This document shows, in pieces, positions 15,779-20,079 of a DNA stretch of 20,079 bases. The translations under genes were made by a program, and so were the position numbers. Within the stretch, counting starts at the first letter, position 1, and the number at the start of each line of letters is the position of its first letter. The DNA comes from Deltaproteobacteria bacterium (GTDB taxonomy: Bacteria > Desulfobacterota > Desulfovibrionia > Desulfovibrionales > Desulfovibrionaceae): NCBI GenBank assembly GCA_031280335.1, contig JAITGZ010000160.1, forward strand, positions 1 through 20,079, read 5' to 3'. The notes below the pieces were generated by a model that saw nothing but the letters and a program-made list of their open reading frames with translations, ran no database searches and was not told where the DNA came from.

Positions 15779-15876
15779 AAATACAGGTTTATTTTGCATA
15801 TAATAGCAAATATACATATATAATGCAATATTAAGCAACATAATCGCAATATTTTACATCGTATGAACCTGTATTT
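15779..15876. promoter_or_regulatory. operator-like region: inverted repeat flanking TAAT/GCAA direct repeats
   Basis: Three 20-base units begin with TAAT at 15801, 15821 and 15841 and continue as A-GCAAATAT, GCAATATT and C-GCAATATT. They are enclosed by the inverted repeat AAATACAGGTT (15779-15789) and AACCTGTATTT (15866-15876), whose midpoint (about 15828) falls on the middle unit. The region lies between divergent genes and overlaps the regulator's predicted promoter. The layout suggests cooperative binding on one face of the helix, probably by the adjacent regulator; this is inferred. Confidence 0.5.
15800..15828 (-). promoter_or_regulatory. sigma-70-like promoter for the regulator
   Basis: On the minus strand, TTGCAT (15828-15823) and TATTAT (15805-15800) are 17 bases apart, predicting a start near 15793 and a leader of about 36 bases to the ATG at 15757. 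On the plus strand two perfect TATAAT words (15799-15804 and 15819-15824) overlap the same bases but lack good -35 partners. The two directions could therefore compete. Confidence 0.45.
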
Positions 15877-15887
15877 TTGTTTCCATT

Positions 15888-15980
15888 GGGTTTAGAGCAA
15901 ATCAACTTTGATATCGCTCCTGCCGGAGGCTCTGCCCCCGGCACCCCCGCCAAAGGGGCCAACCCCTTTGGAAACCCTTT
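15888..15980. repeat. GC-rich hairpin repeat, copy B, in the leader of the hydro-lyase operon
   Basis: It opens with GGGTTTAGAGCAA and holds two hairpins: TGCCGG...CCGGCA (15921-15943) and a perfect 9-bp stem CCAAAGGGG-CCAA-CCCCTTTGG (15950-15971). It ends about 18 bases before the large-subunit start. Read in reverse its end resembles the end of copy C (TGCTCTAA(A)CCC with ATAT-AAAG upstream). It would fold in the 5' leader and may dampen or attenuate expression. Confidence 0.55.
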
Positions 15981-15998
15981 CATGACGGAGGAGAAGAC

Positions 15999-17249
15999 AT
16001 GCATGCTCTGGAAAAAATTTTGGCGCAGAAAGCGGGCAAAACCTCGGTCAAGACGGGTGAAATCGTCAACTGCACGGTGGACAAGGCCGGGATCAACGAC
16101 CTGTATCTGCAGACCGTCCGCTCTTTTCACGAAATAGGTGCCTCCAAAGTGGCCCTGCCCGAAAGGGTGATCATGTTCATGGATCATTACGCCCCGGCCT
16201 CCACCAGTCTGCAGGCGGACAACCAGCGCCGCTTCAGGGAGTTTTGCCGGACCAGGAATGTGGGCTACCTGATGGACGTCAACGAGGGGGTATGCCATCA
16301 GGTTATGGCGGACAAGGGGCTTAGTCTGCCGGGCGAACTCATTGTGATCACCGATTCGCACACCACTACCCACGGTGCCTTCGGGGCCTTCGGCACCGGC
16401 GTGGGGGCCACGGACATGGCCACCATTCTGGCCACGGGCAAGCTCTGGTTCAGGGTGCCGGAGATCATGCGCATCCGCATTGAGGGTACCCTGCCCAAAG
16501 GCGTATATGCCAAAGATGTCATTCTGCACATCATCGGCAGGCTGGGGGCTGACTATGCCGTGTATAAAGGGGTGGAATTCGCCGGCCCGGTGGTGGGCGG
16601 TTTTTCCGTTTCAGAACGGATGGCCCTGTGCAATATGAGTACGGAGATGGGAGCTAAAGCTACTTATATACATCCGGACGCCGTTACTCTGGATTTTTTA
16701 AAGTCCCGCGCTTCCTCCACCTACACGCCGGTGAGTACGGACGCGGATTTCACCTATGCCGAAAACCTGAGTTTTGACGTCTCCAACCTTAAACCGCAGG
16801 TAGCCGCTCCTTCCAGCGTGGATAACGTTTTTGACCTGGACGAATACGCCGGAACCTCCATCAGTCAGGCCTATCTCGGTTCCTGCACCGGTGGGCGGCT
16901 GGAAGATATAGCCGTGGCCGCATCCATTCTCAGAGGCAAAAAAATCGCCCCCGGTACGCGCTTGCTGGTTGTGCCTGCCTCACGCCAGACCCTGCTGGAT
17001 GCGGTGCGGGACGGGTATTTACAGGACTTGGTTCATGCCGGAGCTACCTTTGTAACCCCCAGCTGCGCCGCCTGTTTGGGCACGCACCAGGGCCTGCTGG
17101 CCGATGGTGAAATCTGTATTTCTTCCACCAACCGCAATTTCCCCGGACGTATGGGCAGTACCGGGGCGGAGATTTACCTGGGATCTCCCGCCTCTGTGGC
17201 CGCTGCCGCCCTGGAGGGCAAAATCGTCAATCCCCTCAAATATCTGTAA
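15999..17249 (+). CDS. aconitase/3-isopropylmalate-dehydratase-family hydro-lyase, large subunit
   Basis: This is the catalytic [4Fe-4S] subunit of a two-subunit hydro-lyase that would add or remove water on a di- or tricarboxylic acid. The 416 residues match the archaeal/bacterial type-2 LeuC-like group. Cluster ligands are C296 (GSCTGG), C356 and C359 (SCAACLG). Substrate and active-site blocks are TDSHTTTHGAFG (118-129) and NRNFPGRMG (378-386). The start is fixed by GGAGGAG five bases before the ATG. Family members include isopropylmalate isomerase, homoaconitase, 2,3-dimethylmalate dehydratase, and maleate or citraconate hydratases. The absence of leuA or leuB and the following malate dehydrogenase argue against leucine synthesis. 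The substrate is not determinable from sequence alone. Confidence 0.9.
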   Translation: MHALEKILAQKAGKTSVKTGEIVNCTVDKAGINDLYLQTVRSFHEIGASKVALPERVIMFMDHYAPASTSLQADNQRRFREFCRTRNVGYLMDVNEGVCHQVMADKGLSLPGELIVITDSHTTTHGAFGAFGTGVGATDMATILATGKLWFRVPEIMRIRIEGTLPKGVYAKDVILHIIGRLGADYAVYKGVEFAGPVVGGFSVSERMALCNMSTEMGAKATYIHPDAVTLDFLKSRASSTYTPVSTDADFTYAENLSFDVSNLKPQVAAPSSVDNVFDLDEYAGTSISQAYLGSCTGGRLEDIAVAASILRGKKIAPGTRLLVVPASRQTLLDAVRDGYLQDLVHAGATFVTPSCAACLGTHQGLLADGEICISSTNRNFPGRMGSTGAEIYLGSPASVAAAALEGKIVNPLKYL

Positions 17250-17259
17250 GGAGTGTGCC

Positions 17260-17772
17260 ATGTTGGAGCAAAAAATGCAGGGACGCGCTTTTGTTTTTGG
17301 TAAAAATATCGATACGGATCAAATATACCCCGGCCGCTTCGTGGAGTTGACCGATGTGGCGGATGTGGCCAAACATGCCATGGAAGGGGCGGACCCGGAC
17401 TTCGTAAAAAAATTTTCCTCAGGCGATCTGATTGTGGCGGAAAGCAATTTCGGCTGCGGGTCCAGTCGCGAACACGCGGCCATTACTCTGAAGAGCGTGG
17501 GGGTAGGCGCTATATTGGCCGAATCATTTGGCCGTATTTTCTATCGCAATGCCATTAACCTGGGCCTGCCCGCCCTGATCTGCGGCAAGGGGCTGGCCGC
17601 CAAAACGCGCCAGGGCGAGCTTCTGCGCATAGACCTGGACAGTGGGAAAATTTTTAATGAACAAGAGGAAGGCATAGGCTGGCTTGAGCCTGTTTCAGAG
17701 TATATGCTCCACATACTCAGATCCGGCGGGATCAAGCCCTTGCTGAAAAAACAATTCACTAACGAGGGGTAA
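17260..17772 (+). CDS. aconitase/3-isopropylmalate-dehydratase-family hydro-lyase, small subunit
   Basis: This 170-residue swivel subunit closes the active site of the large subunit. It shows the family opening NIDTDQIYPGRF (about 16-27) and the substrate-binding loop FGCGSSREHA (64-73), then AILAESFGRIFYRNAINLGLP. AAGGAG lies six bases before the ATG, 10 bases after the large-subunit stop. Family members usually read DQIIPARY or similar followed by a specificity loop, recalled as YLVY-like for isopropylmalate and YRT-like for homoaconitate. Here the residues are FVEL, fitting neither. The longer frame opening at 17104 has no ribosome site and lies inside the large-subunit gene. Confidence 0.9.
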   Translation: MLEQKMQGRAFVFGKNIDTDQIYPGRFVELTDVADVAKHAMEGADPDFVKKFSSGDLIVAESNFGCGSSREHAAITLKSVGVGAILAESFGRIFYRNAINLGLPALICGKGLAAKTRQGELLRIDLDSGKIFNEQEEGIGWLEPVSEYMLHILRSGGIKPLLKKQFTNEG

Positions 17773-17777
17773 GAATT

Positions 17778-18713
17778 ATGCCCAAAAAAACAACCATCAT
17801 CGGCGCGGGCAATGTGGGCAGCACCGCCGCGCACTGCTGCCTGCGCCTGGAACTGGGCGAGATCGTGCTTCTGGACGTGGGGGCCGACATACCCTCCGGC
17901 AAAGCTCTTGATCTCGCCCAGGCGGCGGCCCTGGAGGGGCACGAAGCCAGAATAAGAGGCACGGCTGACTACACCGATTCCCGTGCCTCGGACGTGGTGG
18001 TGATCACCGCCGGCGTGGCCAGAAAGCCGGGCATGAGCCGCGCCGACCTGCTGCACACCAACATAAGTATTGTGGAACAGGTCATGAGCAAGGCCGTGGA
18101 ACATTCTCCCCAAGCCCTCTTTGTCATCGCCAGTAACCCCGTGGACGTGATCTGCCGTGTTGCCCTCCAAAGCAGCGGATTGCCCGCGTCAAGAATCATC
18201 GGTCTAGCCGGGCTGCTGGATGCCGCCAGAATGCGTGCGGAACTGGCCGCTCTGGCTGGCGTGCCCGTGCATGAGGTGCAGGGCGTGGTCATTGGCGAGC
18301 ATGGCGAAAACATGCTGCCCCTGCCCCGCCTGGCCACCATCGGAGGCATACCGGCCACAAGCCTGTTCAGCGCGGAGCAGTTGGAGCAGGTAAGCCAAAA
18401 CACCGTGAGCGGCGGGGCGCGCATCGTCAGCCTGCTGGGCTATTCCGCCTTCTATGCCCCAGGCATGGCCCTGGCCCTCATGGTCAAAGCCCTGCTCGGC
18501 GACAGCAAGTCCATCATGCCCTGCTCCGCTTATCTCAAAAAACACTATGGAGCCGAAGATATTTTCATGTGCGTGCCGGTACGCCTGGGTGCTGGCGGGG
18601 TGGAAGAGATCATTCAGTTGGAACTGAATGCGGAAGAAAAAAACAAATTGTCCGCGTCCGTGTCCAATATACGCTCCGGCGTGCAGCAGGCGCTGAAGGT
18701 AACGGCGGGCTGA
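17778..18713 (+). CDS. mdh: LDH-like malate dehydrogenase
   Basis: This is an NAD-dependent 2-hydroxyacid dehydrogenase oxidising malate, or a close analogue, to the 2-oxoacid in the cytosol. The 311 residues fit the LDH-like (type 3) MDH group. The Rossmann fold shows GAGNVGS (9-15) and D33 at the end of beta-2, favouring NAD. R82 in VARKPGMSR (80-88) is the residue that distinguishes malate from lactate enzymes (lactate enzymes have Gln), and R88 is also kept. N120, D148/R151 (GLLDAARMR) and the catalytic H175 (GEHGENMLPLP) are present. The gene starts five bases after the small subunit, with GAGG about 10 bases before the ATG. The order hydro-lyase then dehydrogenase implies sequential steps. 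Confidence 0.9.
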   Translation: MPKKTTIIGAGNVGSTAAHCCLRLELGEIVLLDVGADIPSGKALDLAQAAALEGHEARIRGTADYTDSRASDVVVITAGVARKPGMSRADLLHTNISIVEQVMSKAVEHSPQALFVIASNPVDVICRVALQSSGLPASRIIGLAGLLDAARMRAELAALAGVPVHEVQGVVIGEHGENMLPLPRLATIGGIPATSLFSAEQLEQVSQNTVSGGARIVSLLGYSAFYAPGMALALMVKALLGDSKSIMPCSAYLKKHYGAEDIFMCVPVRLGAGGVEEIIQLELNAEEKNKLSASVSNIRSGVQQALKVTAG

Positions 18714-18918
18714 CTTATATGATCGGGGCTGTCACCCCGGTCCCCGCCTGTGGAATGGCCCCCAGACCCCTTGTCAGAGTTTTTCCAGCCGCAAAGCGGC
18801 TGAAAAAACTTAACCACGCGTATTGAGAGGGTTTGGGGGGAATCATTCCCCCCAAATGGGGTTTGGGGCGATAGCCCCAACAATATGGGCAATATGAAAG
18901 CTACAATGCTCTAACCCG
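18714..18918. repeat. hairpin-rich intergenic repeat, copy C
   Basis: The 224-base gap after mdh holds CAGCCGC-AAA-GCGGCTG flanked by T5 and A6 (about 18779-18809), GGGGGGAA-TCA-TTCCCCCC (about 18835-18854), and TTGGGGC-GAT-AGCCCCAA (about 18863-18881), then ATATGAAAG and TGCTCTAACCC. The first hairpin is nearly symmetric in both directions, with the A and T runs inside the stem, so it may act as a weak bidirectional barrier. No gene is seen. It resembles copy B in reverse orientation. Confidence 0.55.
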
Positions 18919-18937
18919 GTAAAAAAGGAGCGGTTTT

Positions 18938-19813
18938 GTGTTTGAAAATTTCACTCTGGAACAAAAAACGGTCAACGGCGTGCGCATCAACTACCGCGTG
19001 GGAGGCAGCGGCCCCGGGTTGCTTTTGTTGCACGGGCATCCGCAGACCCATGTGCTTTGGCACAAGTGCGCTCCTGAACTGGTCAGACATTTTACTGTGG
19101 TTGCGGCTGATTTGCGCGGTTATGGGGACAGTGAAAAAGTCGCGTCGGATCCTGGACATGTCAATTATTCCAAAAGGGTCATGGCCAAGGATCAAGTGGA
19201 GCTGATGCGCTCCCTCGGCTTTGAGGATTTTTATCTGCTGGCCCATGACCGGGGGGCCAGGGTGGCGCACCGCCTGGCGGCGGATCATCCGGCGGCGGTC
19301 AAGCGCATGGCCTTGCTGGACATAGCTCCGACCCTGGCCATGTACAGGCAGACCACGGAGGGCTTTGCCCGCGCTTACTGGCACTGGTTTTTCCTCATCC
19401 GTCCAGCCCCGTTGCCTGAAGCCATGCTGGAAGCTGCGCCGGAATTATACGTGCGCGGAGTGATGAACCGGCAGGCCGGGCTCAGTCCTTTTACGGAAGA
19501 GGCCATGGCTGAATACATACGCTGTATGAAGCTGCCAGGCACGGCCAGGGCCATTTGTGAAGACTACCGGGCCGCTGCGGATACGGATTTGCGCCATGAT
19601 GAAGAAGACATCACCGCCGGGCACCGCCTGTGCTGTCCCCTGCTGGTGCTTTGGGGTGGAGGCGGGGTAATAGGAAAATTCTTCGACCCTTTGGCGGAAT
19701 GGCGCAAAGCGGCGGAAAATGTCCAGGGCAAGGCCCTTGACTGCGGCCACTATATAGCGGAAGAAGCCCCGGAACAGCTCCTGCGGGAAGTGCTGCCTTT
19801 TTTGCTGGGATGA
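18938..19813 (+). CDS. fluoroacetate/haloacetate dehalogenase-like alpha/beta hydrolase
   Basis: The family hydrolyses haloacetates, including C-F bonds, to glycolate through an ester on an Asp nucleophile. The 291 residues match the usual length of about 295-305. Catalytic and binding residues known from Rhodopseudomonas RPA1163 all have counterparts: nucleophile D104 with R105 and R108 (AHDRGARVAHR), D128 (LDIAPT), the halide-site pair H149-W150 (AYWHWFF), Y210 (CEDYRAA) and the base H271 (DCGHYI). The oxyanion region is HGHPQTHVLWH (32-42). The start is GTG with AGGAG seven bases upstream. There is no signal peptide. Epoxide-hydrolase relatives lack the H-W-Y set, so dehalogenase is the best call; the natural substrate could be another short halo-acid. 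It may be an independent unit because copy C separates it from mdh. Confidence 0.82.
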   Translation: MFENFTLEQKTVNGVRINYRVGGSGPGLLLLHGHPQTHVLWHKCAPELVRHFTVVAADLRGYGDSEKVASDPGHVNYSKRVMAKDQVELMRSLGFEDFYLLAHDRGARVAHRLAADHPAAVKRMALLDIAPTLAMYRQTTEGFARAYWHWFFLIRPAPLPEAMLEAAPELYVRGVMNRQAGLSPFTEEAMAEYIRCMKLPGTARAICEDYRAAADTDLRHDEEDITAGHRLCCPLLVLWGGGGVIGKFFDPLAEWRKAAENVQGKALDCGHYIAEEAPEQLLREVLPFLLG

Positions 19814-19844
19814 GAGCGTTTGGCTTTAGCAAATGTGCGCCCGG

Positions 19845-19880
19845 AGTATTTTGACATTTTCAAAAGCAAAATACTTTAGT
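19845..19880 (+). terminator. candidate terminator after the dehalogenase gene
   Basis: AGTATTTTG (19845-19853) and CAAAATACT (19867-19875) form a 9-bp stem around a 13-base loop, followed by TTAGT. It is A/T-rich, and only a two-T run follows, so termination would be weak. Confidence 0.4.
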
Positions 19881-19887
19881 ATATCCG

Positions 19888-19934
19888 TTGCTTGCGGCGG
19901 TCAGACGTTTTCAGGCATGAACCACCGCAAGCAA
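19888..19934. repeat. 14-bp inverted repeat upstream of the last gene
   Basis: TTGCTTGCGGCGGT (19888-19901) pairs with ACCACCGCAAGCAA (19921-19934) with one mismatch and a 19-base loop. It lies between the terminator-like hairpin and the GTG at 19952. There is no U-run. It could be an operator, an RNA structure controlling the small gene, or the end of a repeat. Confidence 0.5.
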
Positions 19935-19951
19935 GCGGAGCGAGGCGGTTT

Positions 19952-20079
19952 GTGTTTGAAAAAATATTTATTGGGTTTATTATTATTTTGGCCGGGGCTT
20001 ATGTACTGCGGATTGTTCTGCGCCAGGGCGGCGGTTGCTCTTGCGCGCGTCCGTCGTGGAGCCGGGCGCATCGTCTTGA
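19952..20079 (+). CDS. small Cys-containing membrane protein, FeoB-associated-like, cut by window edge
   Basis: The 42 visible codons begin VFEKIFIGFIIILAGAYVLRIVL (read with GTG as Met), which is a single membrane helix, followed by RQGGGCSCARP. A helix, a short basic stretch and GGGCxC is the layout of FeoB-associated Cys-rich membrane proteins, which accompany ferrous iron transporters. GAGG lies six bases before the GTG, and the initiation region is nearly the same as that of the dehalogenase gene. An overlapping frame from the ATG at 19917 is also open to the edge and also hydrophobic, so the frame choice is tentative and the C-terminus and any feoB neighbour are outside the window. Confidence 0.4.
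   Translation, partial: MFEKIFIGFIIILAGAYVLRIVLRQGGGCSCARPSWSRAHRL

Noticed and set aside
15757..15841. Regulator start at the upstream ATG (15841)
   Set aside because: The extension is A/T-rich, unlike the rest of the protein, overlaps the predicted promoter, and the PrpR_N domain begins at MHQIIFIAP.
15801..15853. CRISPR-like short repeats
   Set aside because: The units are only about 13 bases with no unique spacers of normal length, and there are only three; they fit regulatory sites better.
15831..16529. 232-codon minus-strand frame overlapping the divergent promoter and the LeuC-like gene
   Set aside because: It crosses the control region and lies opposite conserved hydro-lyase motifs; no domain is visible.
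15999..17772. Leucine biosynthesis leuC-leuD
   Set aside because: No leuA or leuB nearby, a malate dehydrogenase follows, a PrpR-type regulator faces it, and the small-subunit loop is atypical; the gene symbols were therefore withheld.
18779..18809. Classical rho-independent terminator after mdh
   Set aside because: The A and T runs lie inside the stem and no U-tract follows in the plus direction, so only a weak or bidirectional role is plausible.

Overview
The window looks like the chromosome of a flagellated sulfate-reducer-type bacterium of the Desulfovibrionaceae (Desulfobacterota). This rests on gene order and on the character of the proteins (a flg operon ending in flgK-flgL-csrA-fliW, a 529-residue FlgL, a FlgJ with no muramidase domain, a sigma-54-type promoter in front of flgF), not on any database comparison. 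The genus is not resolved.

Region 1 (1-13160, all minus strand) is a late/basal-body flagellar operon. In transcription order it reads flgF, flgG, flgA, flgH, flgI, flgJ-like, flgN-like, flgK, flgL, csrA, fliW, miaB, and then an N-acetylmuramoyl-L-alanine amidase cut by the left edge. A near-consensus sigma-54 (-24/-12) element lies about 116 bases upstream of flgF. The flgF leader also holds a hairpin whose loop fits the CsrA recognition core, and the flgF Shine-Dalgarno is a second possible site, so csrA at the far end of the operon may feed back on its own operon. FlgK and FlgL share an Asp-box-like inserted motif, once in FlgK and twice in FlgL.

Region 2 (13162-13912) holds a tRNA-Leu(CAG) with encoded CCA, a hairpin terminator candidate, a truncated IS3-family transposase and GC-rich repetitive sequence. 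It separates the conserved flagellar block from accessory genes.

Region 3 (13913-18713) is a divergent catabolic-looking cluster. A PrpR-type regulator (PrpR_N, PAS-like, AAA+, Fis-type HTH) is encoded on the minus strand. It faces an operon for an aconitase/isopropylmalate-isomerase-family hydro-lyase (large and small subunits) and an LDH-like malate dehydrogenase. The AAA+ domain lacks the GAFTGA loop needed to contact sigma-54, and I find no -24/-12 element in the shared intergenic region. That region instead has A/T-rich sigma-70-like elements, TAAT...GCAA repeats every 20 bases, and a flanking 11-base inverted repeat. Together these suggest a TyrR-like, sigma-70-dependent control circuit for a hydroxy-acid pathway whose substrate is unknown.

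Region 4 (18714-20079) has a hairpin-rich repeat, an alpha/beta hydrolase carrying the complete set of fluoroacetate/haloacetate dehalogenase residues, two hairpins, and the start of a small Cys-containing membrane protein cut by the right edge. The most noteworthy parts are the GAFTGA-less regulator with its structured operator region, the LeuC/LeuD-MDH operon, and the dehalogenase.
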